From the NCBI RefSeq assembly GCF_902859915.1, contig NZ_CADIKK010000001.1, positions 360,818 to 424,817 on the forward strand: DNA of 64,000 nucleotides, read 5' to 3'. The notes beneath the pieces were generated by a model, which was not told the origin of the DNA, made no database searches, and saw only the letters and a program-made list of their open reading frames with translations. Source of the stretch: Paraburkholderia ultramafica (GTDB taxonomy: Bacteria > Pseudomonadota > Gammaproteobacteria > Burkholderiales > Burkholderiaceae). The number at the start of each line of letters is the position of its first letter. The first letter of the stretch is position 1. The translations under genes were made by a program, and so were the position numbers. This document shows, piece after piece, positions 46,082 through 55,704 of the stretch.

Positions 46082-47758
46082 TCACGGTCCGGAGCACACA
46101 AAACTGCTAGCGAGATTCACATTGCCTTTGCCGGCATAGCGTGGAAACAGCGGATAACGGCACAACGGACGCGAGCGTCCATTGGTCGCCGCCGCGATGT
46201 CGGTCGCCGTCAAGGTCTCGGGCGACACGCCGCGCGTCACCCAGTTATCGAGCGCGCCGAGCAGATCCACCGACGGAATGAACACGCCGCTGCCGTGCTG
46301 AAAGCCCGGCACCATATACAGCCGCATGAAGCCATCGACCCGCTCGGCGCCGAAACGAGCGATCAGCGCCTCGTAGTACGCAATCGTCTGATTCGGGCTG
46401 ATGACTTCGTCGGCAAGGCCTTGCACGGTGATGAGTTTGCCGCCGCGCGCCATGTAGCGCGACAGGTCGGGGTTCATCGCGCCGATCGTCTGCGATAACG
46501 CGATCAGTTGCGCGCGATATTTTCCCGGGCGTTGCGGGTCGAATCCGAGCGAGTCGAAGTCCGCGTCGCGCGCCATGAAGTAGCGGAGGTAGCCGTCGCC
46601 CTGCGCGAACAGATAGCCGTTGGCGTAGAACGTCGGCACCGGCAGGCGCTCCGGTTGATGCGCGAGCCCGAGCAGCCCGCTCAGACGCGTACCCTGAAAG
46701 ACGTTGTAGCCGCGATAGCCGGTGACGACCCACGCCAGCCGGTACGGCAATGAGAGGCCGTCGCGCATCACGAGCAAGGTGGCGAGTTGCGCGTCCGTCA
46801 GGCATTCATCGTGCGAAGGCGCACGGCCCGCGCAACGCAACGAGTCGACGATCTCCGCTTCGTGCTCGCGGCACGCGGCAACGTCGCTGATGATACCGTC
46901 CGCCACGCCGTCGAGCCGGTCACAGACCGCGAGCGTGCGTTGATACACGTGCTCGAGCAACAGCGGTGGAATGAAGCCACCGGGCGTCGCGTATTCCGCC
47001 TGGCCGAGCTTCACGCCGAGCAGGCGCACGCCGGAAAAATTGAGCGCGGGCGAGTTGGCGATCACGCCGTCGTAGTCGTCGGGAAAGCGCTGCATCACGG
47101 TGTAGCCTTCGCGGCCCCCGGTCGAGCCGCCGGCAAAATACATCCGCTGCGGCGGCCGGCCGTACGCGCGCACAATCAACGCAAGCGCGGTATCGTGGGT
47201 CTTCTTCAGATGCGCATAGCCGAAATTCGTCACCGCTTCGTCGACGAGGCCGAACACCGCGAGCGACCCATCGCCGACATGCCCGGAGTCGTCGCCGAAC
47301 GTCGCATAGCCTTGCGCGAGTGGTGCGCGATCCGGCGAAAACGGCATCACGCCGGTGCCGCTCACCACCACGCCGTTATAGCCACCGCCGCCGATCTGCA
47401 GCGCGCGGCCGTTCCAGCGGCGCGGCAGATTCAGATCGAAACGGATATCCGGCGTGCTCGCTTTGAGTGACTTGATCCGCCCGGTGATGCGGCAATATTC
47501 GCCGCCTTGCTGATTGCCGGGCGCGGTGGCGCGCACCATCGCCGCGCTTTCGATCTGCGCGCCGGCGGTCGGCAACGCAATCACATCAGGAGGCAGCACC
47601 GCACCCGCGAATTCCGCGCAGCGCATCGTCATCGTGAGCGGGGTTTCTTTGGGTGCGGCCAGCACCGCGTGAGCCGCCAGCCACAACAACGCGCCGACGA
47701 CCCCGGCGGCCGTACGCGCATCTCGCGTCGAACGCGTACGGCGCCATCGCACCGTCAT
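46082..47758 (-). CDS. tannase/feruloyl esterase family secreted hydrolase
   Basis: 558 residues from the ATG that overlaps the OpgC-like stop codon (ATGA). Residues 1-35 are a signal peptide after an arginine-rich start (LLWLAAHAVLAAP). The alpha/beta-hydrolase core has GGGGYNGVVV, the nucleophile Ser in YFAGGSTGGREGYTVMQRFPDDYDGVIANSPAL, an Asp region near GLADEVISPNQTIAYYE and His in FQHGSGVF. Paired Cys residues fit the CS-D-HC motif of tannases. It should cleave aromatic esters (gallate or ferulate type) in the periplasm or outside. Confidence 0.9.
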   Translation of the reverse strand: MTVRWRRTRSTRDARTAAGVVGALLWLAAHAVLAAPKETPLTMTMRCAEFAGAVLPPDVIALPTAGAQIESAAMVRATAPGNQQGGEYCRITGRIKSLKASTPDIRFDLNLPRRWNGRALQIGGGGYNGVVVSGTGVMPFSPDRAPLAQGYATFGDDSGHVGDGSLAVFGLVDEAVTNFGYAHLKKTHDTALALIVRAYGRPPQRMYFAGGSTGGREGYTVMQRFPDDYDGVIANSPALNFSGVRLLGVKLGQAEYATPGGFIPPLLLEHVYQRTLAVCDRLDGVADGIISDVAACREHEAEIVDSLRCAGRAPSHDECLTDAQLATLLVMRDGLSLPYRLAWVVTGYRGYNVFQGTRLSGLLGLAHQPERLPVPTFYANGYLFAQGDGYLRYFMARDADFDSLGFDPQRPGKYRAQLIALSQTIGAMNPDLSRYMARGGKLITVQGLADEVISPNQTIAYYEALIARFGAERVDGFMRLYMVPGFQHGSGVFIPSVDLLGALDNWVTRGVSPETLTATDIAAATNGRSRPLCRYPLFPRYAGKGNVNLASSFVCSGP

Positions 47759-48888
47759 CCGTAGCCCGCGCCATTGGCGGGCGCACCCGACTGCTGCCCT
47801 CTCCAGCCGTGCCAGCCGCGCGCGATCATCAGCACCGCGCCGATGGCGACCAGATCGCCGCCCAGTCCGATCAATCCGCCGCGAAACCCATGAAACGTAT
47901 GCGGGGTCGCCGTATCGACGATCAATGAGACCAGCGTGCCGGCGACGAAACACACGAGCCCGGTGCGGCCGACCGTTACCACCGCGGGCAGGCGCCGCGC
48001 AAGCCACGCGATGCTGCCCATCCGCACGAACTGCGCGGCCAGCCAGGCAATGACGATGAAGTTGATCACACGGTCCACGGAGAGGTTCTGTTTAAGAGTG
48101 CCGGGCAACGGTTGCGTGAGCACGAAGAGTTTGACGATCGCGAACGCCATCACTGCGACCACCGCGGCCCACGTGAACCAGCGCGCGGTGCGGCTGGCGT
48201 GAAAGCGCTCGCTGATCGGCTGCACCCGGCACACAATGCCAAGCACGAACATCAGCTGCCATGCAAACGGATTAAAAGCCCAGTCGGCCACATCGTCAAT
48301 GCTGAATAACGCGGCCAGCGGCCGCGCGAGCGCCCAGATCGCCACGCTCAGACCCACCGCCGTCAGCGACGAACGGCGTGCGAGCGGCACCGCGAACGGC
48401 ACGCACAGCGCGAAGATCACATACATGGGCAGCACGCTCGACAGATAGGGCTGACGCCGCAGCACCGCGATATCGAGCGCTTCGCGCAGCGGCTGAACCG
48501 CGAAAGGCGGCCAGCCGGTGAGCTCGACCATCGGAGAGTTCAGATGCAGCAGCGCGAGGGCCGCGCCGGACACGAGCGTCAACACCGCCGTCAACAGATA
48601 GGCGCGATAGATTTCCCAGCAGCGTCTGACGAAGCGCATCTTCGCCGCGTTCTCGCCACGGCCCGTGAGCACGCTCGTATAGGCCGCCGCCGACGCATAG
48701 CCGCCGAGAAACACGAACACTTCCGCCGAGTCGCACAACGCATACGCGTGCAACATCAGATGCGACAGCGTGCTGCCGGGAATGTGATCCAGCACGATGA
48801 CGATCAGCACGACGCCGCGGAAGAAATCCACTTCGATCGAGCGTCCTCCACGGGGACTTCCCCCTGGGCGGCCGCGACGAATTTCCAT
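47755..48888 (-). CDS. OpgC-like membrane acyltransferase
   Basis: 377 residues, about ten helices, with the OpgC pattern (EVDFFRGVVLIVIVLDHIPGSTLSHLMLHAYALCDSAEVFVFLGGYASAAAY; FNPFAWQLMFVLGIV; RVINFIVIAWLAAQFVRM). OpgC proteins succinylate osmoregulated periplasmic glucans. In Burkholderiales, stand-alone copies occur whose acceptors are unknown. Its stop overlaps the start of the tannase-family gene. Confidence 0.88.
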   Translation of the reverse strand: MEIRRGRPGGSPRGGRSIEVDFFRGVVLIVIVLDHIPGSTLSHLMLHAYALCDSAEVFVFLGGYASAAAYTSVLTGRGENAAKMRFVRRCWEIYRAYLLTAVLTLVSGAALALLHLNSPMVELTGWPPFAVQPLREALDIAVLRRQPYLSSVLPMYVIFALCVPFAVPLARRSSLTAVGLSVAIWALARPLAALFSIDDVADWAFNPFAWQLMFVLGIVCRVQPISERFHASRTARWFTWAAVVAVMAFAIVKLFVLTQPLPGTLKQNLSVDRVINFIVIAWLAAQFVRMGSIAWLARRLPAVVTVGRTGLVCFVAGTLVSLIVDTATPHTFHGFRGGLIGLGGDLVAIGAVLMIARGWHGWRGQQSGAPANGAGYG

Positions 48889-49457
48889 TCGGGTTCTCGC
48901 AGGATGGCGCGGGTGACGCGCCGTGAGAAGCGGTCATGGACCGCCGTTCCTCGTAGGAACACCACGAGAATAATTCGTTCCGGCCGCTCCCGTGCACGCT
49001 GCTCACGCGCGCTGACAACCGGCCTTTAATCTCCTCCCGCAAGATGGCAATCTGAAATTCAGCTGTCGGCGTGCGGTAATACTGAGTCATCGCGTCTTCT
49101 CTTCGCGGCAACTTTTGCGGCTTTCACGCGCGAAACGCGAGCGCGATCGGTAATGGCCGAGGAAAAAAATCGCTGAAGGCGCTGTGCGATTTTTTTCGCT
49201 TTTTTTCATCGTACGATGGTTTCATGCTCGCCCGCCGGAGCTCGCGCGTTTCTGTCGCGCGATGTCCTCTTCCGGCGGCCACTCATGTGGACCGGACACA
49301 TTGCTGGCTGATCCGCGATCGGCCGGCTCGCTGCGCGTCATGACGACGCCATCTTTTCGCCGCGCCCGCTGCACCGTCGCCGGCATGCTCCGGTCCTTCC
49401 ACTACCGCCCTGAACGGCCGCGCCTCGCGCGCGGCCTTCGCTCTGGAAGACGACCAC
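48889..49457. other. divergent intergenic region with a perfect A/T-rich hairpin
   Basis: 569 bp between the OpgC-like (minus) and acyltransferase-3 (plus) genes. AAAAAAATCGC (49163-49173) and GCGATTTTTTT (49186-49196) are perfect 11-bp arms around a 12-nt loop, the form of a bidirectional terminator. That is unusual between divergent genes and suggests a short untranslated transcript or a lost gene. Open frames here have poor coding character. Confidence 0.5.
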
Positions 49458-50642
49458 ATGAACAACAGGATTGCCGGCTTCGACGGCTTGCGCGCCATCG
49501 CTGTGCTGATGGTTTTTTTTCAGCACCGCCTGTTTGGCGACATCGGCGAGATCGGCCATCTCGGCGTATGGATCTTCTTCGCGCTGAGCGGCTTTCTGAT
49601 CATCGGCATTCTCTCCTCGCAACGCGCGCGCATCGAAGCTGGCGGCAGTCAATTCGGCGCTGAACTCAGGCGCTTTCTGTTTCGCCGGACCTTGCGCATC
49701 TTTCCGATCTACTACCTGATGCTGGGGGTGCTGTGCGTGCTGATGGCATTCGGACTCGCGAGTCCCGAACTCGCGAGCGGCATGCCGTTTCATTTCGCCT
49801 ATCTGTCGAACTTCTGGATTGGCTCCGTGCTGCGTTACTGGCCGGGGCGCTACTCGCATTTGTGGAGTCTCGCGATCGAGGAGCAGTTTTATCTCGTCGT
49901 TGCGCCGCTATTGTTGCTGGTCGCCGTGCGTCGGCATCGCGCGATGTGCTGCGCGATCGTCGCGCTCGGGCTGGTTTCCCTGCTGATGATGCGCGCCGCG
50001 CATTGGGACGAGATCACGATTTACACGCACCCGTTGAGCAACTTCTGGTTGCTGGCGCTGGGTGGCATTGTCGGGTCGATGATCTCGAGCGAACAGAGCC
50101 GCGTGCGTATCTGGCTCGGACACGGCGTCACGCTGTTCGTTTTGAGTCTCGGCCTCGTGGGCTTGTGTGCGAGCGGGCCGGTCTGGAGCGCGTTGGACAA
50201 TCCATTGCTGTTTACCGTGGTCAGCGCGTTGTACGGCGTCAGTATCGCGGCGCTCGTGGGTTCGGTTGCCTGCTGCCGCAACGCCGTGGTCATCGGTCTG
50301 CTCGAAACGGGCTGGCTGGTGAACTTTGGCCGCATCAGCTATGGGTTTTATCTCTATCACAACCTGATCCCCGACCTGACCCGCAACCATCACGCCGAGG
50401 CGTTCTTCAGCGGCACGGTGCCGATGTGGGCGCACGCGGCGGGCATCGTCGCGTCGTTTGCGATCTCGCTGACGCTCGCGGTCCTGTCGTGGCGGCTGAT
50501 CGAGCAGCCGATTCTCCGGCTGAAGACGCGGCAGACGCCAGCGCATACGGGACGTTCGGTTGCAGCGTCAGCGCCGGCCACATCGGCGCCTCGCAACGAG
50601 CGCACGTTGCGCGAAGACAGCACCGCTTCGGACGCCGTCTGA
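49458..50642 (+). CDS. acyltransferase-3 family protein (OafA/YrhL-like)
   Basis: 394 residues with about ten helices. Acyltransferase-3 motifs: NRIAGFDGLRAIAVLMVFFQHR, FFALSGFLIIGILSSQR, FLFRRTLRIFPIYYLML and WSLAIEEQFYLVVAPLLLL. It would O-acylate a cell-surface glycan using a cytoplasmic acyl donor. A polar tail of about 45 residues follows the last helix. It may act on the exopolysaccharide or LPS; there is no nearby glycan gene to decide. Confidence 0.9.
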   Translation: MNNRIAGFDGLRAIAVLMVFFQHRLFGDIGEIGHLGVWIFFALSGFLIIGILSSQRARIEAGGSQFGAELRRFLFRRTLRIFPIYYLMLGVLCVLMAFGLASPELASGMPFHFAYLSNFWIGSVLRYWPGRYSHLWSLAIEEQFYLVVAPLLLLVAVRRHRAMCCAIVALGLVSLLMMRAAHWDEITIYTHPLSNFWLLALGGIVGSMISSEQSRVRIWLGHGVTLFVLSLGLVGLCASGPVWSALDNPLLFTVVSALYGVSIAALVGSVACCRNAVVIGLLETGWLVNFGRISYGFYLYHNLIPDLTRNHHAEAFFSGTVPMWAHAAGIVASFAISLTLAVLSWRLIEQPILRLKTRQTPAHTGRSVAASAPATSAPRNERTLREDSTASDAV

Positions 50643-50663
50643 GCGACGGGCAAAGCGTTCACC

Positions 50664-51260
50664 ATGCAGATCGCGATCATTCTCGTGGTGTCGATCATCA
50701 CGCTGGTGGCCACGTTCAGCGGCAGTGCGCATGCGAGTTGGACCGCTCTGGCCATCTCGGCCTGCGCGAGCGTGCCGGTGATCGCGGGCATCCTGCTGGT
50801 GCGGCCACTGCGAGACAGGCCGCCGCCGGCGGCGTTTCGGGTTCTGGTCCTGGTGTTCGTGCTGGCCGCCGCTGCGCAGATGATCTGGAAGTCCGGGGTT
50901 TTCCGCGCCTGGAGCCTGCGCCACGACGTCGAACGGAACCGTGGTACGCGCATTGCTGCTTCTCTGGTTCAACCTCATCAACCGGAGAGCATCATGGCAA
51001 ACATGATGGCAAATCCCCCGAACGAGCCTGACCGCCGGGCCGACGAAGACCCCGGCAGCCCGCCCACCGAAGTCTCCAAGCCGATTGGCGATGCGCTTTC
51101 GACGCCGGTCGAGCCAGGCCTCGATCAGCCGTTGCCGCAGAAAGGCGACACGCCCGAGCCGAGTAAAGAAGAGGAAAAAGACGAGGGCGACGGCACCCCG
51201 ATCGGCGAGACCGACACACCGCCGGGTGTGCCGGCGCCTGGGCCGTCTGATTTCGCGTAG
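50664..51260 (+). CDS. hypothetical membrane protein with acidic proline-rich tail (or two genes)
   Basis: One open frame of 198 residues. The first ~80 carry two to three helices (IAIILVVSIITLVATF, ALAISACASVPVIAGILLV, VLVLVFVLAAAAQ). From residue 111 the composition changes to a hydrophilic, proline- and acid-rich tail (EPDRRADEDPGSPPTEVSKPIGDALSTPVEPG). An ATG at 50994 with GGAGAG upstream could start a separate 88-residue protein, so the N-terminal part may be a distinct frame without its own stop. No family recognised. Confidence 0.5.
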   Translation: MQIAIILVVSIITLVATFSGSAHASWTALAISACASVPVIAGILLVRPLRDRPPPAAFRVLVLVFVLAAAAQMIWKSGVFRAWSLRHDVERNRGTRIAASLVQPHQPESIMANMMANPPNEPDRRADEDPGSPPTEVSKPIGDALSTPVEPGLDQPLPQKGDTPEPSKEEEKDEGDGTPIGETDTPPGVPAPGPSDFA

Positions 51261-51356
51261 CGAAGGCGGCTTCCAGTCGCTGTAGTGAGCGCGCGACCGG
51301 TAGAGGCCCGCGCTCATTCAAGTCACGATCGGCTCACAATCAAGCCGCCTTCATGC

Positions 51357-53261
51357 TCAAGCCGCAGCCGGCTCGTGAACGATCTTGAGCGTGCTCTTAT
51401 GCTCCTTGATCAACCGGTAAACCGTTTCCCCAGGCACGGTCTCCTGTTCCAGCAGTTCGTCGGCAATCGCGCGCAGCACCGGCTCATACGCATGCAGAAG
51501 GCCGTAGCACAGCTCGTTCAACTCCTTGAGCAGCACGTTTGCGTGCTCGATCGCGCTCTTCATCTGCAGACCCGCATACTGCGACGGCAACGCCGCGAGG
51601 CTGAACAGATTGCCGTCGCTGTTGAAGCCGAACTTCGACACCATGTCGAGACTGATTCGCGACGCTTCCTGCAAGTCCGACGCGGCGCCGCTCGATGCTT
51701 CGGAGAACAGCAGAATTTCGGCGTTGCGGCCGCCGAGCAACACCTGGATCTCGTTGCGGATCTCAGTCTCGCGGTACAGGTGCTTGTCCTGCGCCTTGGT
51801 GATGAGCGCGACGCCCAACGCGCCACCGCGCGGCAGAATCGTGACCTCTTCCAGCACTCCAGTACCCAGCACCGCGGCGACCAGCCCATGCCCCGCTTCA
51901 TGCACCGCGATGCGCGTGCGTTCATCTTCGCTGAGCGCGCGCTCGGCGCCGCTCACATCGCCGATGCGCGCAATCTTGATCGCTTCCATGAAATGCTTCG
52001 CCGCGATTTCAGTGTCGCCGGCCTTGCGCGCGACGAGCCCCGCCTGATTCACCACCATCGCGACGGTAGCCGGCGACAGCCCGGTAGTCAGACGCGCCAG
52101 CTGGTCATAGTCGATATCCGCGGACTTCGACTTCAGCTTCTCCGCGTAGAAGCGGAAAATCTTCGCGCGGTCGTCGCGATCGGGCAGACGGACCTGCACG
52201 GTGCGATCGAACCGGCCTGGCCGGCGCAACGCCTCGTCGAGATTGTCGGGGTGATTGGTCGCGGCGACGATGATGACCCCTTCGTTCGAAGCGAAACCAT
52301 CCATCTCCGCCAGCAACTGGTTGATGATGCGGTTGCTCTCGGCTTCGACCGGACCGCCGCCGGTATCGGTGCGCTTGGCCAGACCGTCGGCTTCGTCGAT
52401 GAAGATCACCGTGGGCGCGTTCTTGCGCGCCAGTTCGAACAGATGCTTGACCTTCTGGATGCCGACCCCGTAGTACTTCGCGCTGAAATAGCTGCCGGTG
52501 ATCGAGATGAAGCTCGCGCCACACTCGCCGGCCAGCGCCTGCGCAAGCCGCGTTTTGCCGACGCCCGGGCCGCCCACCATCAGAATGCCGCACGGCGCGC
52601 GCACGCCCATCGACGTGAATTGCTTCGGATCGGACAGATAGCCGCGAATGTCCGCGAGCGCGGCCTTCGCTTCGCCCGCGCCGATCACGTCGTCGAAGCG
52701 CAGCGCGGGCGTCTCGCTGAGCAGCGTCGCGCCGCCTTTCATTTCGCGCCGCATGAACCACACCATGCCGCCGATCAGCAACAGCGGCAGCAGCACACTG
52801 ATCGCGTCGCGCAGCTGGTCGAACGCATGGGTCCAGCGCGCGCCGCCGGTGCGAATATCCGCATCGGGCAGCCACACGAGTTGATACGCGGCGGCCTGGT
52901 CGGACTTGGGCTCGCCGAGCAGCAGCGCGTGCGAGAACGTCGCGTTGTGGTCGGTGACGAAGTACTTCGCGCCGTCGCGCGTGGACACCAGAATCGCGCT
53001 GGGGCTCACGCCGATCGCGGTGACGTTGGCGTCGTGAATATCGCGCAGCATCGCCGACGCGTCCTTCTCCTTGCGCGTCCACGCGGAGGGGTCGTCACGC
53101 ATCTGGCTCGCGACACCGGTGAGCGCCGGCGCTGCCTGCGCCGCGCGCTGCTGGGAATGCCAGAAGCCCAACGCGAGCAACCCTGCGATTAGCACCGCAA
53201 TCACCGCGATGGCGATCTTGCGTGTACGTCTTTTCCCAAGCGAATTATTTCCCGGCTTCAT
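51357..53261 (-). CDS. FtsH-like AAA+ zinc metalloprotease paralogue
   Basis: 634 residues. Two helices (about 16-34 and 158-177) flank a periplasmic domain. The AAA module has Walker A MVGGPGVGKTRLAQAL, Walker B VIFIDEADGLAKR, and the arginine fingers in RRPGRFDR. The peptidase domain has the zinc motif HEAGH and the third ligand Asp in GAASDLQEASRI. The pore loop is KYYGVG instead of the housekeeping MFVGVG, and the C-terminal cytoplasmic tail is short. It is not the essential FtsH gene context, so a specialised membrane quality-control role is likely. Confidence 0.93.
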   Translation of the reverse strand: MKPGNNSLGKRRTRKIAIAVIAVLIAGLLALGFWHSQQRAAQAAPALTGVASQMRDDPSAWTRKEKDASAMLRDIHDANVTAIGVSPSAILVSTRDGAKYFVTDHNATFSHALLLGEPKSDQAAAYQLVWLPDADIRTGGARWTHAFDQLRDAISVLLPLLLIGGMVWFMRREMKGGATLLSETPALRFDDVIGAGEAKAALADIRGYLSDPKQFTSMGVRAPCGILMVGGPGVGKTRLAQALAGECGASFISITGSYFSAKYYGVGIQKVKHLFELARKNAPTVIFIDEADGLAKRTDTGGGPVEAESNRIINQLLAEMDGFASNEGVIIVAATNHPDNLDEALRRPGRFDRTVQVRLPDRDDRAKIFRFYAEKLKSKSADIDYDQLARLTTGLSPATVAMVVNQAGLVARKAGDTEIAAKHFMEAIKIARIGDVSGAERALSEDERTRIAVHEAGHGLVAAVLGTGVLEEVTILPRGGALGVALITKAQDKHLYRETEIRNEIQVLLGGRNAEILLFSEASSGAASDLQEASRISLDMVSKFGFNSDGNLFSLAALPSQYAGLQMKSAIEHANVLLKELNELCYGLLHAYEPVLRAIADELLEQETVPGETVYRLIKEHKSTLKIVHEPAAA

Positions 53262-54076
53262 GAGTCACTTCCAAAAACGGGCTCAAAGCAAGCCCCGATA
53301 CTTGTCAAAATCAGAGGGATGGAGTTTGGCGGGGGAAATCGGCTGATGCGAAACACCATGCGTGCATGGAAGCAAGGACAACCAGGCATACGTCCCTTTT
53401 ACCTGCGCTCACCTGAGCCAGTATGGCGTGTGAGCGCGTCTTCCAAATCGCGGAAAAGGCCTATTTCTACCGTCTATCCGGCCATTGAAGCCGCCGGAAT
53501 TGGGGGAACGAGCGATGACTTGAAAAGCATTGCCGCACTGTTCCGGCGCACAGTTTATCAGCGCTAAATTTATTGCGTATTTTGCATACCTACCATTAAC
53601 CGCACCCCATTTAAAAACGGTCAGAATTACTGCAAAAAGCGGTTTATTTAAATGCCTACCTGCGAGCCATTGAAAATGCTGCGGCATTACATCTGCTTTT
53701 TATCGACTCCGCAAAGACTGCAGTGGGCGCCGCGTCGAAGCGAAACCGAAACCGAAACCGGAGCATCGCGGGCTAACAAGCGTGACACATGCGTGAGGTG
53801 CGGCGCACCCGCCGGCGCTCGCCGAGTGTCGTGAATGGGTGTCGGGAGATCATTGACCGGCGCTCATGAACGAGGCAACCGGCGAAGCGGCATGGATTCA
53901 CACCGCGAGCGTTTTTTGTGGTGGGCAGATGAGCGACGGGCCTCTGCGGGCCCGTTCGCATCATCGCCACGTTCTCTCAGGTCCTACGATTTTTTTATTA
54001 CCGATGCCGGCTCGCATCGATGTGGTTCTCTCCTCTGCTTTGCTACCCCGGTCCCCGCATTCTGTTCTGCAACCCC
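53262..54076. other. long intergenic region, no gene recognised
   Basis: 815 bp between the protease gene and a small minus-strand gene. Short frames exist on both strands but have no ribosome site or familiar sequence. A short GAAACC repeat (about 53749-53762) is the only structure I noticed. It probably holds the promoter of the protease gene and perhaps a lost gene. Confidence 0.45.
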
Positions 54077-54361
54077 TCAAGCGGCCGTGCGCCGCTTCAG
54101 CCCGATCTGCGCTTCGCTCGCCAGTCTTCCCAGTAGCCTGGCGACGCGCTTTCGCTGACTCGCAATCAGCTCATGCGTCTCTTCCAGCACGCGGATCCGC
54201 TTTTCCCAATACTCATGGTCGAACGCATACAGCACGCCCGCCGCGCCCCCGCGCGTGACGTACTCGACCATGTTCTCGAGATGTTCCAACTGGCTATCCA
54301 CCAGACTGGCCGGACGCCGCCCGCCGCTTGGCGCGGTCGGTTGCTTGATCGTGCCGCTCAT
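54077..54361 (-). CDS. hypothetical protein, 94 residues
   Basis: GGGGAATGGACG precedes the ATG. The protein is helical and charged (LVDSQLEHLENMVEYVTRGGAAGVLYAFDHEYWEKRIRVLEETHELIASQRKRVARLLGRLASEAQI), consistent with a coiled coil. I know no family. Codon use fits a real gene. It stands alone between two long intergenic stretches. Confidence 0.7.
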   Translation of the reverse strand: MSGTIKQPTAPSGGRRPASLVDSQLEHLENMVEYVTRGGAAGVLYAFDHEYWEKRIRVLEETHELIASQRKRVARLLGRLASEAQIGLKRRTAA

Positions 54362-54666
54362 CGTCCATTCCCCGTAGATTGCCTGCTGGCAAAGCGTGTA
54401 CCTCCCACCCATTGCGCCGCGCCTGGCGGGTTGGCGCCTTTGTGCGCGCAGTTACGAGTCCGGAACGGGGCGAAAGCCAACCCACTGCCGCGCCGTCAGC
54501 GAAAGCGATCTGCAATCTAATCGTGTGACGATAACGCACGTTTCTTGTTAGGCTTTACCATGCGTCTCAATATTGGACGCGCGACGCGAGAAATCTCCGT
54601 TTGCCTGTCCGCTTGCCGCTGTCCCCGTAGCCGAAGCCGCATTTACTTGCCCGCAGCCACCGACTC
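54362..54666. other. intergenic region, nothing recognised
   Basis: 305 bp separating the 94-residue gene (minus) from the AraC gene (plus). It should hold both promoters. I found no distinctive site. Confidence 0.4.
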
Positions 54667-55701
54667 ATGAACCAACGCTCTCTGCCGCCACACCTGGCCG
54701 CCGCCGCCGATTCGCGCTCGACCATTTCGACGAGCCGGTTCAGCACGCATGGACTCGCCGCCGACGAACAATTCCTCGCCTGGCGTCAGCGCGTGGGGCA
54801 TGTGGTCGACGCGCCACCGTCGAAGGCGCAGGTCGCCGGGGGATTTCGCGGTGAAATCGATTTATATGCGGTCGGCGGCATGGTGTTTACGGACTGCAGC
54901 ACCGAGTCGATGCTGCTGGAACGCTCCGTGGCCCGCGTATCCACCGACACGCGGCGCGATTACGTCTTTCAGCTGTTCCTCGAAGGAGAAGTCGGCCACG
55001 TGACGGGCATGCGCAAGAAGCGCAGCGAACCGGGCTCGGTGCAAGGCATCGTCGCGTTCGATCTGAACCAGCCGTTTCGCGCCGAACGCCCCAAGTGCCG
55101 CCTGCTGAGCCTGTTCGTGCCGGCCGGGGTGGTCGACGAGGGCTTGCGCGACGGCGCCGGAATTCACGGCCGCATCATCCAGAAAGACTCGCCGCTGGCC
55201 GGCCTCGTACTGGATCACCTGGCGGCGGTCGCCCGTGAAATCCCGTCGCTGGAGCCGGCCAGCGCAATCGAGGCGCTGCACGCGGGCGCCCAGTTGCTGG
55301 TCGCCGCGTTTCGCAAAGCCGCACACTTGAGCGGCGCGGACCGCGCCGCGCTGCAAGCCGCGTTGATGGGACAGGTGCGCCGTCATGTCGAAGCCAACCT
55401 GCATCAGGCCGACCTCACGCCGACCAGCGTGGTTCAGGCGCTGCAACTGAAACGCGCGACCATCTACCGCTGGTTCGAGCACGAGGGCGGGCTCGGCGCG
55501 TATATCCGCAATCGCCGGCTGCGGGAAGCAGCGGACGAACTGGTCCGTTTCCCGCATCTTCAGGTCGTGGAAATCGCTTATGGACTGGGTTTCAAGAGCG
55601 CGTCCGATTTCACCCGCGCGTTTCGCCGCGCCTTCGACATGAGCCCGCAGGACATGCGGGCCCGCGCGCTGGAGCTGCAACTCCGCAGCCAGCCGGCGTA
55701 A
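54667..55701 (+). CDS. AraC family transcriptional regulator (AraC-binding-like domain)
   Basis: 344 residues. The N-terminal ~220 residues are an AraC-binding-like effector domain (FRGEIDLYAVGGMVFTDCSTESMLLERSVARVSTDTRRDYVFQLFLEGEV). The C-terminal DNA-binding domain has LTPTSVVQALQLKRATIYRWFEHEGGLGAYIRNRRLREAADELV and IAYGLGFKSASDFTRAFRRAFDMSPQDMR, like FeaR-type regulators. It converges on the MHS transporter gene 3 bp away and may regulate it or the IclR gene. Confidence 0.9.
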   Translation: MNQRSLPPHLAAAADSRSTISTSRFSTHGLAADEQFLAWRQRVGHVVDAPPSKAQVAGGFRGEIDLYAVGGMVFTDCSTESMLLERSVARVSTDTRRDYVFQLFLEGEVGHVTGMRKKRSEPGSVQGIVAFDLNQPFRAERPKCRLLSLFVPAGVVDEGLRDGAGIHGRIIQKDSPLAGLVLDHLAAVAREIPSLEPASAIEALHAGAQLLVAAFRKAAHLSGADRAALQAALMGQVRRHVEANLHQADLTPTSVVQALQLKRATIYRWFEHEGGLGAYIRNRRLREAADELVRFPHLQVVEIAYGLGFKSASDFTRAFRRAFDMSPQDMRARALELQLRSQPA

Positions 55702-55704
55702 CGC

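Noticed and set aside
48296..49111. Minus-strand frame of 271 residues over the OpgC start region
   Set aside because: Its first ~20 residues look coding-like, but the rest is arginine-rich shadow sequence of the OpgC-like gene in another phase.
53334..53567. Small plus-strand frame in the long intergenic region
   Set aside because: No ribosome site, no recognisable sequence, and an opposing minus-strand frame of equal quality.
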